The notes: generated from the letters alone by a model not told the origin. Counted from the first letter of the stretch, positions 1 through 7,837 are shown. The stretch is DNA of 13,359 nucleotides from Oscillospiraceae bacterium (GCA_017829075.1 JAGAJA010000118.1:1-13359); one strand, 5' to 3'. Program-made: numbers and translations.

Positions 1-29
1 CGTTGGTTCAAATCCAACTATCCCAACCA
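1..29 (+). tRNA. 3' end of a tRNA, probably tRNA-Gln (5' part outside the window)
   Basis: The T arm is visible: a 5-bp stem (2-6 pairs with 14-18) closes a 7-nt loop TTCAAAT at 7-13. The 3' acceptor strand follows at 19-25, then a discriminator A at 26 and an encoded CCA at 27-29. The acceptor strand TATCCCA implies a 5' strand TGGGATA, so the first pair would be U1-A72. A weak first pair and a TGGG start are typical of bacterial tRNA-Gln, which is the basis of the identity call. The anticodon lies outside the window, so the isotype is inference. Confidence 0.8.
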
Positions 30-66
30 TAGAAAAACACCGCCTGTGGGCGGTGTTTTTCTATGG
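27..66 (+). terminator. Rho-independent terminator of the tRNA, 18-bp perfect hairpin
   Basis: Positions 27-44 and 49-66 are perfect inverted repeats around a TGTG loop. The 5' arm has an A-run (33-37) and the 3' arm a T-run (56-60), so the hairpin can terminate on either strand. The outermost pairs use the CCA bases of the tRNA itself (27-29), so the terminator stem and the mature tRNA 3' end overlap. Confidence 0.85.
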
Positions 67-68
67 AA

Positions 69-158
69 GCATCATTTTCCTTAGCGGTCGGAGCGACCGC
101 TAAGGAAAATGACGCCCGGCACCCGAACAGCGGATAGGGGCGCCTTTCCCCAAAATCT
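69..158. repeat. Structured interspersed repeat, copy 1
   Basis: About 90 nt that recur at 412-516. The left part is a 19-bp perfect palindrome (72-90 with 94-112) with a GAG triloop. After it come a variable stretch and a conserved tail containing GGATAGG (132-138) and TTTCCCCAAAATCT (145-158). The T-rich half of the stem is 5' and the A-rich half 3', opposite to an intrinsic terminator, so the hairpin is not one. No coding potential is convincing. It starts three bases after the tRNA terminator. The family is not one I can name. Confidence 0.75.
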
Positions 159-179
159 GTTTTATATAAATTTGAAAAG

Positions 180-207
180 TTTTGCCGCGCGAACAAGCGC
201 GGCAAAA
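180..207. repeat. 11-bp hairpin, GC-rich palindrome
   Basis: Positions 180-190 pair with 197-207 around the loop GAACAA. The ends TTTTGC (180-185) and GCAAAACC (202-209) match the ends of the small hairpin inserted in repeat copy 2 (446-462). No T-run follows, so it is not a terminator. Confidence 0.55.
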
Positions 208-221
208 CCTCCGATTTTTCT

Positions 222-249
222 CGCCGTCCCGGAGTGGGACGGCGTTTTT
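222..249 (+). terminator. Rho-independent terminator-like hairpin, plus strand
   Basis: Positions 222-230 pair perfectly with 236-244 (9 bp, mostly G-C) around a 5-nt loop, followed by TTTTT at 245-249. No gene lies directly upstream, so it may be a backup terminator for tRNA readthrough or the end of an unrecognised small transcript starting after 112. Confidence 0.6.
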
Positions 250-337
250 GCTGTATATACCAGATTTAATATCTCGCAGAAAACTGCCCGCAAAAAAATG
301 AAAAATCTCGTGCGCCATTATAGCGGTTTCGTGGCTC

Positions 338-361
338 TTTCCCGAAAATCTATTTTGTATA
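338..361. repeat. Partial third copy of the repeat tail
   Basis: These 24 bases match 145-168 of repeat copy 1 at 21 of 24 positions with no gap. No palindromic head is recognisable directly upstream, so this is either a decayed copy or an independent insertion of the tail. Confidence 0.45.
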
Positions 362-369
362 GCATAGAC

Positions 370-407
370 AAACAATAAAACCGTCCGAAAGGACGGTTTT
401 ATTGTTT
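370..407. terminator. Bidirectional terminator hairpin, 17-bp perfect stem
   Basis: Positions 370-386 pair perfectly with 391-407 around a GAAA tetraloop. A-rich 5' and T-rich 3' arms give a T-run on both strands. No gene is recognised on either side within 250 bp. Like the terminator at 27-66, it is followed within a few bases by a copy of the structured repeat. Confidence 0.7.
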
Positions 408-411
408 GGAT

Positions 412-516
412 GCATCATTTTCCTTAGCGGTCGGAGCGACCGCTATTTTGCTTCGCAAAACCGGAAAATGACGCGGGCGAATTTACAGAGGATAGGCGGA
501 TCTTTTCCCCAAATCT
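412..516. repeat. Structured interspersed repeat, copy 2 (three-way junction form)
   Basis: The first 33 bases (412-444) are identical to 69-101 of copy 1. The outer stem (415-423 with 463-471) is kept, as is the GAG-triloop arm (426-433 with 437-444). Where copy 1 continues directly, copy 2 has an extra arm of 6 bp with a TTC loop (446-451 with 455-460), giving a three-way junction. The tail GGATAGG (491-497) and TTTTCCCCAAATCT (503-516) is also shared. The rest of the region up to 622 shows nothing I can identify. Confidence 0.75.
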
Positions 517-622
517 CCTATGCGCGACCTTATCTTCTCGGCAGGATCTTCCAGAGCTTAGATTATGCAACTATTTTTCGTTACTTTTTTGCGTCTGACC
601 GCACTTTTTTCCCGTTACCCCC

Positions 623-651
623 TTAACATTTCAGCGAAAATATGATATACT
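623..651 (+). promoter_or_regulatory. Sigma-A-type promoter of the lepA operon
   Basis: TTAACA (623-628) as -35, a 17-nt spacer, and TATACT (646-651) as -10. An upstream TG at 643-644 makes it an extended -10. Transcription would begin near 658, giving a leader of about 28 nt before the start codon at 686. It is the only strong promoter-like sequence found ahead of the five-gene cluster. Confidence 0.75.
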
Positions 652-685
652 TAATGTATATGTATTTTTGCTGAAAGGATAAACA

Positions 686-1384
686 ATGGACGATTTGAAA
701 AAAACCAAAGAAACATCCGAAAAGAATGAACCTGACGAAATCACCGTTCCTGCGGACGGAGAATATACCGGAATGCCAAAGTGGAAAGCAGCCTTTCTGA
801 AATGCCTGCCGCTGATAATCGTTCTGGTCTGCACCGGACTTTTCATGTGGGGAATAAAGGCGGTCATCGGAATATTCTACGCGCCGCACGACGAAGTATT
901 CGTCAAGGAAAACGGCAATGAGAAGTATGTAGTGGTGAAATGCTTCCAGAACCCCTCTTCCTATTTCTACGTTTATGACGAGGATTTCGTATTTAACGAA
1001 GCGGAATACGACAACGTAGCTGGAGAGCACAACGACGCTCATCTGCTGAAAGTACCGGAGGTGTATTTCGTGCTGAACGAAACCGCTCCGGATATGGAAA
1101 CCACCACGGTAAAGCTGCTCCTTGAGGGAAACGGGCTTAAAGTATTCCAGTTCGGCGAGTTCATTCTCTACTGTCTGGAGGGGCAGTACGGAGTATTCGC
1201 GCCGCTCAGAGAGTACACCGACAGCGCCACCTCCCGGAAAAACGACCTGTATGTGGTGCGCCAGCTTCTCAAGAATAACGCGTACAAGGGCTTTGAAATG
1301 CCCTATGAAAAGGACGAAAGCTTCCAAGACATTCTGGAACATCTGGAATGGCATCTCGATACCGAATATGTAGAGGACAACTAA
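686..1384 (+). CDS. Hypothetical single-pass membrane protein
   Basis: 232 aa; I do not recognise the family. The start is ATG 686 with AAAGGA at 674-679, six bases upstream. The N-terminal ~37 residues are highly charged (Lys/Glu/Asp) and end in a basic stretch (KWKAAFLK). One hydrophobic segment follows at about residues 39-64. The positive charges before it predict N-in topology, which would place residues ~65-232 outside the membrane. That domain is acidic and rich in Tyr and Phe, without visible catalytic motifs or cysteine pairs. The lepA start lies 17 bp downstream, so the two are almost certainly cotranscribed. The gene is real by promoter, ribosome binding site and operon position; the function is unknown. 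Confidence 0.85.
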   Translation: MDDLKKTKETSEKNEPDEITVPADGEYTGMPKWKAAFLKCLPLIIVLVCTGLFMWGIKAVIGIFYAPHDEVFVKENGNEKYVVVKCFQNPSSYFYVYDEDFVFNEAEYDNVAGEHNDAHLLKVPEVYFVLNETAPDMETTTVKLLLEGNGLKVFQFGEFILYCLEGQYGVFAPLREYTDSATSRKNDLYVVRQLLKNNAYKGFEMPYEKDESFQDILEHLEWHLDTEYVEDN

Positions 1385-1401
1385 ACAAGGAGAAAAAACA
1401 C

Positions 1402-3219
1402 ATGGCTGATACAAGCTATCTTGACAAGATCCGCAATTTTTGCATAATTGCTCACATCGACCACGGTAAGTCCACCCTCGCCGACCGCATTCTGGAGCAG
1501 ACCCAGACCGTTGCCCTGCGCGACATGGAGGAACAGCTCCTCGATAACATGGACATCGAGCGGGAGCGCGGAATTACCATAAAGGCGCGCGCCGTGCGGC
1601 TGAAATACCATGCGGACGACGGGGAGGACTATATCTTCAACCTCATCGACACTCCCGGTCACGTTGACTTCAACTATGAGGTTTCACGTTCGCTGGTTGC
1701 CTGCGAGGGTGCTATCCTCATAGTGGACGCTTCGCAGGGAATTGAAGCGCAGACCCTTGCCAACACCTATCTTGCGGTGGAAAACGACCTTGAAGTAGTA
1801 CCGGTTATAAACAAGATCGACCTCCCCTCCGCTCACCCTGAGCAGGTCAAGGAGGAAATTGAGAACGTCATCGGTATTCCCGCCGAGGACGCTCCGGAGA
1901 TCTCCGCGAAAATGGGAATAAATATCCACGCGGTAATGGAGTGCATAGTACATTCTATTCCCGCTCCCAAGGGCGACACAGAAGCTCCGCTTCAGGCGCT
2001 GATCTTCGACAGCTATTACGACAGCTACAAGGGCGTTATAACCTACGTCCGCATTAAAGAGGGCAGCATAAAGCCCGGCGACAGAATACGCATGATGGCA
2101 ACCGGAGCGGAGTTCACCGTTGTCGAAACCGGCTACATGGGAGCCACCGAGCTTGTCCCCTGCTCCGGACTGAAAGCCGGAGAGGTAGGCTACATCGCCG
2201 CTTCAATCAAGTCTATCGGCGAAACAAAGGTCGGAGATACTGTGACCTCCGCCGACAGACCCGCCTCCGAGCCGCTTGCCGGCTACCGAGAGGTAAATCC
2301 CATGGTGTTCAGCGGTATCTACCCAGCGGACGGAGCGAAATACGTTGACCTCCGGGACGCTCTGGAAAAGCTCCAGCTCAACGACGCTTCCCTGTCCTTT
2401 GAACCGGAAACCTCTGTGGCGCTGGGCTTCGGCTTCCGCTGCGGATTTCTCGGACTTCTCCACATGGAGATAATTCAGGAGCGTATCGAAAGGGAATACA
2501 ACCTCGACATCATCACCACAGCCCCCTCGGTAGTATACAAAATCGAGATGACCGACGGCACAGTGAAGATGATAGACAACCCGACAAACTACCCCGACCC
2601 CTCGGAGATAGCGCAGGCATACGAGCCTATGGTGAACGCGCACGTTTACGCGCCGTCTGAATATGTCGGCAATATCATGGAGCTTTGCCAGAACCGCCGC
2701 GGCGTGTTCCGGGACATGAAATATATTGACGAAACGAGAGTAGACCTGCACTATGAGCTTCCGCTGAACGAGATAGTCTACGACTTCTTTGACGCTTTAA
2801 AATCCCGTACCCGGGGCTACGCAAGCTACGATTACGAGATGATGGGCTTCGTTCCCTCTAAGCTTGTTAAGCTGGATATACTGCTGAACGGCGATATCAT
2901 AGACGCGCTTTCGTTTATCGTCCATGCAGACAAGGCATACGAGCGCGCCCGCAAAATGGCTGAGAAGCTTAAGGAGCATATCCCGCGGCAGCTTTTCGAG
3001 ATCCCCATTCAGGCGGCGGTAGGCGGCAAGATAATCGCCAGAGAAACCATCAAGGCGCTGCGCAAGGACGTGCTTGCAAAGTGCTACGGCGGCGATATCA
3101 CCCGAAAGAAGAAGCTGCTTGAAAAGCAGAAAGAGGGCAAAAAGCGCATGAGAGCCTTTGGTACTGTCGAAGTTCCGCAGGAGGCATTCATGGCGGTGCT
3201 GAAACTTGACGATGAATGA
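1402..3219 (+). CDS. lepA: Elongation factor 4 (LepA), ribosome-associated translational GTPase
   Basis: 605 aa, the normal length for LepA. The GTPase motifs are all present: G1 AHIDHGKST (17-25), G2 ERGIT (55-59), G3 DTPGH (83-87) with the catalytic histidine, G4 NKID (137-140) and G5 SAK (168-170). EF-G-like beta-barrel and alpha/beta domains follow, then the LepA-specific C-terminal domain ending in a Lys-rich stretch ([16 protein letters not shown]). LepA binds the ribosome, is reported to back-translocate or remodel stalled complexes, and affects initiation and 30S assembly. The frame is open upstream to 1348, but ATG 1402 is chosen because AAGGAG (1387-1392) lies nine bases before it and the protein then begins as the family does. 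Second gene of the operon; its stop overlaps the start of hemW. Confidence 0.98.
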   Translation: MADTSYLDKIRNFCIIAHIDHGKSTLADRILEQTQTVALRDMEEQLLDNMDIERERGITIKARAVRLKYHADDGEDYIFNLIDTPGHVDFNYEVSRSLVACEGAILIVDASQGIEAQTLANTYLAVENDLEVVPVINKIDLPSAHPEQVKEEIENVIGIPAEDAPEISAKMGINIHAVMECIVHSIPAPKGDTEAPLQALIFDSYYDSYKGVITYVRIKEGSIKPGDRIRMMATGAEFTVVETGYMGATELVPCSGLKAGEVGYIAASIKSIGETKVGDTVTSADRPASEPLAGYREVNPMVFSGIYPADGAKYVDLRDALEKLQLNDASLSFEPETSVALGFGFRCGFLGLLHMEIIQERIEREYNLDIITTAPSVVYKIEMTDGTVKMIDNPTNYPDPSEIAQAYEPMVNAHVYAPSEYVGNIMELCQNRRGVFRDMKYIDETRVDLHYELPLNEIVYDFFDALKSRTRGYASYDYEMMGFVPSKLVKLDILLNGDIIDALSFIVHADKAYERARKMAEKLKEHIPRQLFEIPIQAAVGGKIIARETIKALRKDVLAKCYGGDITRKKKLLEKQKEGKKRMRAFGTVEVPQEAFMAVLKLDDE

Positions 3220-4294
3220 TCCAGTTATGCGCGGTCTGTATATCCATGTGCCATTCTGCGTCAGGAAATGTCCCTACTGTGACTTCTATTCCCTATCCGG
3301 CGCGGAGGAGCTTTATTCCGGCTATGCGGCGGCGGTCAGGCGAAATCTCGCGTATTACAGCGAACTCTTCGACACGGTGTATTTCGGCGGAGGAACTCCC
3401 AACCTTATATCGCTGCACATGGCTGAGATACTGTCGGCGGTGAACATCGCCCCCGGCGCTGAAATAACCTCGGAGTGCAACCCGGCAAGCGCAGGCTCAG
3501 ATACTCTGCAAGCTATGCGCCGTGCAGGAATAAACCGGCTTTCCGTCGGGGTGCAGTCATTGCAGGACAACGAGCTTCAAAAGCTGGGCAGGCTTCATAA
3601 TTCCTCAGACGCGGAGAAGCTCATTATTTCCGCTGAGAAAGCCGGATTTGACAATATTTCCGCAGATATAATGCTGGGAATTCCCGGACAGACTGCGGCT
3701 TCCCTCGCCGACACACTGAAACGGCTGTCGCGGCTTCCGGTGCAGCACATTTCCGCATATATGCTGACCCTTGAACCGGCGACCCCTTTCGGAAAAAATC
3801 CTCCCGCTGATATGGCTGACGATGAGCAGATGGCTGATTTATACTCGCTCTGTCAGGAGCTTTGCGGAGAACTGGGATTTATTCAGTATGAGATAAGCAA
3901 TTTCGCTCTGAAAGGCTATGAATGCCGCCACAATCTCAAATACTGGCGGGACGAGGAATACCTCGGAATAGGGCCGGCAGCGCACTCCTTTTATGAGGGG
4001 AAGCGGTTTGCCGTCCCAAAGGATCTTCGGGGATTTATCGCCGCGCCACGACAGATCACCGAGATAACCGATGATTCCCCCGGCGATTACGACGAACGGG
4101 TGATGATGGGGCTTCGGCTCGCAGAGGGTATCCCGGAGAAACTGTACAATCCGCTGCTGCCGGGACTTAAACTGCTGCCGCCGGAATATTACCTGCTGGA
4201 AAACGGCAGGCTTCGGCTGACTGCGGCGGGCTTTCCAGTGTATAATTATATCGTGTCGCTGCTGCTGGCGCACACAAATGGAGGTGTTCCATGA
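3212..4294 (+). CDS. hemW: Radical SAM heme chaperone HemW
   Basis: 360 aa. The radical SAM cluster motif is C16-x3-C20-x2-C23 followed by DF, then the GGGTP motif and a C-terminal HNLKYW (HNxxYW) motif, typical of HemW and related HemN-like proteins. Family knowledge: HemW binds heme and a 4Fe-4S cluster and delivers heme to respiratory enzymes; it is often misannotated as oxygen-independent coproporphyrinogen oxidase. The start is uncertain. ATG 3212 overlaps lepA by 8 bp and has no good Shine-Dalgarno, while ATG 3227 would begin right at the conserved [10 protein letters not shown]. Both suggest reinitiation after lepA termination. The lepA-hemW pair is a conserved Firmicutes arrangement. 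The stop overlaps the next start (ATGA, 4291-4294). Confidence 0.95.
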   Translation: MNDPVMRGLYIHVPFCVRKCPYCDFYSLSGAEELYSGYAAAVRRNLAYYSELFDTVYFGGGTPNLISLHMAEILSAVNIAPGAEITSECNPASAGSDTLQAMRRAGINRLSVGVQSLQDNELQKLGRLHNSSDAEKLIISAEKAGFDNISADIMLGIPGQTAASLADTLKRLSRLPVQHISAYMLTLEPATPFGKNPPADMADDEQMADLYSLCQELCGELGFIQYEISNFALKGYECRHNLKYWRDEEYLGIGPAAHSFYEGKRFAVPKDLRGFIAAPRQITEITDDSPGDYDERVMMGLRLAEGIPEKLYNPLLPGLKLLPPEYYLLENGRLRLTAAGFPVYNYIVSLLLAHTNGGVP

Positions 4295-4761
4295 GAAGAA
4301 AAGACCGTGAGATCACAGACGATCTCCAGATAGACGAAATCATCAGCCGGTGTAACTGCTGCCGTCTGGGATTTAACGACAACGGCGAGGTTTACATCGT
4401 TCCCCTCAGCTTCGGCTATGAAAAGCAGAACGGAAAGCGTTATTTTTACTTCCACAGCGCAGGAGAGGGTCGCAAGCTCGACCTCATCAGCCGCGGCGGT
4501 ACGGTTGGCTTTGAGCTTGACTGCGGCTATCAGCTTCACACAGCGGACAGCCCCTGCGGATATACGGCAGCTTTCAGCAGCGTTATCGGCACCGGCAGAG
4601 CCGAGATACTCACCACTTCCGCTGAAAAGACCGCCGGACTTCAGAGCCTGATGCGGCATACGGCGGGTCTTGAGGACTGCTCATTCGACCCGGAAATGCT
4701 GGAGCAGGTGTGCGTATTCCGGTTGGAGGTAACTCAGCTTACCTGCAAGATTCATTTATAA
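4291..4761 (+). CDS. Pyridoxamine 5'-phosphate oxidase-fold protein, NimA-like
   Basis: 156 aa. The opening [10 protein letters not shown], a CxxC-like region (RCNCCRLGF), the strand VYIVPLSFGYE and the FHSAGEGRKLDLI segment are the typical pattern of the COG3467/NimA-like group. These are small flavin-binding split-barrel proteins; founding members reduce 5-nitroimidazoles, but most chromosomal members have unknown substrates. The length is normal. GGAGG at 4280-4284 lies six bases before ATG 4291, which overlaps the hemW stop by four bases, indicating translational coupling. Assignment to the fold is firm; a drug-resistance role cannot be inferred from this sequence. Confidence 0.88.
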   Translation: MRRKDREITDDLQIDEIISRCNCCRLGFNDNGEVYIVPLSFGYEKQNGKRYFYFHSAGEGRKLDLISRGGTVGFELDCGYQLHTADSPCGYTAAFSSVIGTGRAEILTTSAEKTAGLQSLMRHTAGLEDCSFDPEMLEQVCVFRLEVTQLTCKIHL

Positions 4762-4779
4762 ACAAAAAGGAGAAAAACT

Positions 4780-5841
4780 ATGTCCTACACGTTAGAAAAA
4801 GGAAGAAAATTCATTCCCGCAGACAGCGGCTGCTTTCAGTACATGGGCAGGATCGACTTTGACGACCCCGCCCGCCCGGTGCTGGTATTCCCGGCGACAA
4901 CGGTTGATGTTATCTTCACCGGAACTTATGTGGCTGCGGTGCTGAAAAACATTGATCTTCAGGAGCACACCTATTTCGGAGCGTTCGTTGACGGAGTTCA
5001 GCAGAGCTTTGAGATGAAAAGGGGCAGGGAAGACGAGCTTTACGTTCTTGCAGAAAACCTCGAACCCGGCGAGCATACCCTGCGGCTGCTGAAAAGAATG
5101 GCTGCGGCGAATTACGTTGAATTCGCGGGAATTGTGGTGGACGAGGACGCCGAACTGCGAAACCCCGACCACAAGTATGACATGAAGCTTGAGGTTTACG
5201 GCGACAGCGTTTCCGCCGGAGAAGTCACCGAGGCATTGTTCTATGAGGGGCAGTGCGACCCGGCTCACCACAGCCAGTATGATAACTCTGCATTCTGCTA
5301 CCCGATGCTGCTTGCACGCAAACTGAACGCGGAGCTGCACGACATCGCGCAGGGCGGCATCGCGCTGTTTGACGGTACGGGATTCTTCTGCGCTGACCAG
5401 CTCACCGGAATGCTCAGTTGTTATGACAAGATCGAATACAGCCCCTATCAGCCTAGAAAGAACTGGGATTTTTCAACATGGCAGCCGGAAGCAGTTATCA
5501 TTGCGATCGGACAGAATGACCACAAACCCGATCCGGAACGGATCAAGACCCCGGAATTCCGCCGGAAATGGAAGGACGGGTACATCAGTATGCTGAACGA
5601 CCTGCGCAGCAAATATCCCGGCACGAAATTCGTGCTGATAATGACGGTTCTGCGCCATGACCGCACATGGGACGACGCGCTGGAGGAGATATGCACCGAA
5701 GTGAATTCCCCGGACGTGACCCACTTTATGTTCCGCCGCACCGGAATTGCCACCCACGGACACCCCAGAGCCACCGAGCAGGAGGAAATGGCAGGAGAGC
5801 TTTATAATTACTTCAGGGACGAATTGAAGCTGGTGAAGTAA
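4780..5841 (+). CDS. SGNH/GDSL-family esterase with N-terminal beta domain (CE2-like)
   Basis: 353 aa. Residues ~1-130 look like an all-beta jelly-roll domain, as found before the hydrolase domain in CE2 acetyl-carbohydrate esterases. The SGNH part carries block I GDS with nucleophile Ser143, block III GQND (244-247), and the HGHP motif with likely catalytic His328. The residue three positions before that His is Thr325 rather than the usual Asp, suggesting a Ser-His dyad, as reported for some CE2 enzymes. There is no signal peptide, so it is probably cytoplasmic and may deacetylate imported oligosaccharides or small esters. AAGGAG (4767-4772) sits seven bases before the ATG. It is the last gene of the operon, 18 bp after the NimA-like gene. 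The substrate is unknown. Confidence 0.87.
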   Translation: MSYTLEKGRKFIPADSGCFQYMGRIDFDDPARPVLVFPATTVDVIFTGTYVAAVLKNIDLQEHTYFGAFVDGVQQSFEMKRGREDELYVLAENLEPGEHTLRLLKRMAAANYVEFAGIVVDEDAELRNPDHKYDMKLEVYGDSVSAGEVTEALFYEGQCDPAHHSQYDNSAFCYPMLLARKLNAELHDIAQGGIALFDGTGFFCADQLTGMLSCYDKIEYSPYQPRKNWDFSTWQPEAVIIAIGQNDHKPDPERIKTPEFRRKWKDGYISMLNDLRSKYPGTKFVLIMTVLRHDRTWDDALEEICTEVNSPDVTHFMFRRTGIATHGHPRATEQEEMAGELYNYFRDELKLVK

Positions 5842-5876
5842 CACCCATACAATTCGCACTTAGCAGCATACATAAC

Positions 5877-5907
5877 AAAAACGCCCCCGCAGAGCGATCT
5901 GCGGGGG
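5877..5907 (-). terminator. Rho-independent terminator of the ABC importer operon
   Basis: A perfect 10-bp GC-rich stem (5884-5893 with 5898-5907) with a GCGA tetraloop. Read on the minus strand it is followed by TTTTT (5881-5877). On the plus strand the stem is followed by TAAAAATAT, so it serves the leftward operon better than the rightward lepA operon, which has no other visible terminator in the 98-bp gap. Confidence 0.82.
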
Positions 5908-5939
5908 TAAAAATATCGGAAAATGGATATTCGGATTAA

Positions 5940-6743
5940 TCAGCCTTTCTTGGAAAGCAGCATACGGTCGTTGTTGAGGGTAGTGCCGCTTGCCTCCTCA
6001 AACTTCTTCATCAGGTCGTCAACGGTTAGGTTCTTCTTTTCCTCGCCCTTTACGTCGTAAATTATCCGACCGTTGTTCATCATGATAAGGCGGTTGCCGT
6101 ACTCAATAGCGTTCGCCATATTATGAGTTACCATCATTGCCGTGAGGTGGTTCGCCGCGATTATCTCATCGGAAAGCTGAAGCACCTTTGCGGCGGTTTT
6201 CGGATCAAGCGCCGCGGTATGCTCGTCCAGAAGCAGTATCTGCGGCTTTTTCAGCGTAGCCATGAGCAGCGTCAGAGCCTGCCGCTGACCGCCGGAAAGA
6301 AGTCCAACTTTCGAGGTCATTCTGTCCTCCAGCCCTAAGCCGAGGGTTTTCAGAAGCTCGTGGTATTCCTCTTTCTCCCGGCGGGTTATTCCCCAGCGGA
6401 GAGTCCGGTTCTGACCTCTGCGGGCAGCAAGAGCAAGGTTTTCCTGTATCTCCATCGTTGCCGCCGTTCCAGTCATAGGATCCTGAAATACTCTGCCGAT
6501 GTACTTTGCGCGCTGATGCTCGGACAGACCGGTTACATTCTGATCGTTGATGATGATAGAGCCCTCGTCAACCGGCCACACTCCGGCGATAGCGTTCAGA
6601 GTTGTGGATTTTCCCGCGCCGTTGCCGCCGATGATAGTTACAAAGTCGCCGTCCTCAAGCTTTATTGAAACGCCGTTAAGCGCCTTTTTCTCGTTGATCG
6701 TGCCGGGATTGAATGCTTTTTTAAGGTTGATCAGTTCCAGCAT
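5940..6743 (-). CDS. ABC importer ATP-binding protein (TrpZ/COG1101 type)
   Basis: 267 aa. Walker A GGNGAGKST (39-47), Q-loop Gln87, signature LSGGQ (149-153), Walker B ILLLDE (169-174) with catalytic Glu174, D-loop ALD (178-180) and H-loop His207 are all intact. The frame is open upstream to 6908, but ATG 6743 is chosen: AGGAGG lies just upstream and the start falls one base after the permease stop, so the two are translationally coupled. The gene is the third in a lipoprotein-permease-ATPase operon, an arrangement typical of the TrpXYZ-type importers (COG2984/COG4120/COG1101). Characterised relatives import aromatic amino acids (tryptophan in streptococci, tyrosine in C. difficile), but the substrate here is inference. 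Confidence 0.95.
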   Translation of the reverse strand: MLELINLKKAFNPGTINEKKALNGVSIKLEDGDFVTIIGGNGAGKSTTLNAIAGVWPVDEGSIIINDQNVTGLSEHQRAKYIGRVFQDPMTGTAATMEIQENLALAARRGQNRTLRWGITRREKEEYHELLKTLGLGLEDRMTSKVGLLSGGQRQALTLLMATLKKPQILLLDEHTAALDPKTAAKVLQLSDEIIAANHLTAMMVTHNMANAIEYGNRLIMMNNGRIIYDVKGEEKKNLTVDDLMKKFEEASGTTLNNDRMLLSKKG

Positions 6744-6744
6744 A

Positions 6745-7797
6745 TCATTCGCCCTCCTTTTTGTCAGAGTCGGATACAGAGCCGCTGAGAACCGGCTGCG
6801 CATCTTCGGTTTCTCCGATAACAGCTTCTCCAGACGCTCCGACAGCGGAACGCTTTCCCGCTTTTCTGAACGAGGTCTTTGAGGATTTCTGGATATACGG
6901 CACTGCAAGGAATATCGCCACGATGAGCGCGGAGAACAGCTTTGTGTTGTCGGTGGAAAGACCGATAAGCATTACTATTCTCAGTACCACGAAGTAAATT
7001 ATAGCGCCGAGCGCGGTGAAAGCAAGCTTTCCGATAAAGTTGAAGCGCTTTCTGAGAATTACCTCTCCCAGAACCATGCCGATAATTACCGCAGCAAGTC
7101 CGATAACGATTGCGCCTCTGCCCATGTTTACGTCCGCGAAGCCCTGATACTGGGACAGCAGAGCGCCGGAAAGTCCTACAAGACCATTTGAAAGCACCAG
7201 AGTGATGATTGTAGTGCGCTTTGTATTGATACCCTCTGCCTTTGACATTGCGGAATTGCAGCCGGTAGCGCGTATCGACATACCATACTCAGTGCCGAAG
7301 AACCAGTACAGCGCACCAATAATGAGCACCACGAAGATCAGAGCCGTGCCGACGGTACGCAGTATATCCACCAGCTCGTTTCCGGCAGTAACATATCTCG
7401 ACGAAATAACCAGTGGAAATTTATCTACGCTTATCGGGGCGTTAGCCTTTCCGTTGATATCGAGATAAACGGAATACAGCGCAAGCTGAGTAAGAATACC
7501 TGCCAGAATTCCGGGAATACCAAGCATCGTATTGAGCAGCGCCGTGCATAATCCCGCCGCGCAGCCCGCAAGGAACGCAATGATCATCGCCACCGGAACA
7601 GGAACGCCGTTTGTGATAAGTACCACGGCGGTAACGCCGCCAAGACCCAGAGTTCCGTCGATCGTAAGGTCGGCAAAGTCAAGTATCTTGTATGTAATGA
7701 ATACGCCGATAGCCAGAACGCCCCAAATAAGACCCTGCGTTATGTCGCCGGGGAGAGCGTTTCCGAAGGTAGAAAGCTTTTGTAAGAAAATATCCAT
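6745..7797 (-). CDS. ABC importer permease (BPD_transp_2/COG4120, TrpY-like)
   Basis: 350 aa with about nine hydrophobic segments (roughly 21-40, 50-70, 70-92, 95-112, 150-167, 196-216, 228-246, 257-279, 286-303). The cytoplasmic coupling loop RATGCNSAMSKAEGI (176-190) is the hallmark of the LivH/RbsC-like permease group. The frame extends to 7812, but ATG 7797 is preferred because GGAGG lies just upstream (spacing of only four bases, which is short), whereas the earlier ATG has no ribosome binding site. Only one permease gene is present, so it would act as a homodimer with the adjacent ATPase. After residue ~303 there is a hydrophilic tail of nearly 50 residues, first basic and then Ser/Glu/Asp-rich, longer than usual. 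Confidence 0.94.
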   Translation of the reverse strand: MDIFLQKLSTFGNALPGDITQGLIWGVLAIGVFITYKILDFADLTIDGTLGLGGVTAVVLITNGVPVPVAMIIAFLAGCAAGLCTALLNTMLGIPGILAGILTQLALYSVYLDINGKANAPISVDKFPLVISSRYVTAGNELVDILRTVGTALIFVVLIIGALYWFFGTEYGMSIRATGCNSAMSKAEGINTKRTTIITLVLSNGLVGLSGALLSQYQGFADVNMGRGAIVIGLAAVIIGMVLGEVILRKRFNFIGKLAFTALGAIIYFVVLRIVMLIGLSTDNTKLFSALIVAIFLAVPYIQKSSKTSFRKAGKRSAVGASGEAVIGETEDAQPVLSGSVSDSDKKEGE

Positions 7798-7837
7798 TTT
7801 TCCTCCGATCATTTTTGTCTGTAATTAATATGCAGAA

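Noticed and set aside
109..378. Open frame of 89 codons on the plus strand across the left intergenic region
   Set aside because: It runs through the structured repeat and the terminator at 222-249, has no ribosome binding site, and its composition follows the palindromes.
402..626. Open frame of 74 codons through repeat copy 2
   Set aside because: It starts inside the terminator arm, has no ribosome binding site, and reads through the repeat; no protein-like features.
1348..1401. N-terminal extension of LepA
   Set aside because: It overlaps the upstream gene, lacks a Shine-Dalgarno, and the family begins near ATG 1402, which has AAGGAG at good spacing.
3212..4294. Oxygen-independent coproporphyrinogen III oxidase (HemN) as the product
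   Set aside because: The short N-terminus starting with GLYIHVPFC, the HNxxYW motif and linkage to lepA fit HemW rather than true HemN.
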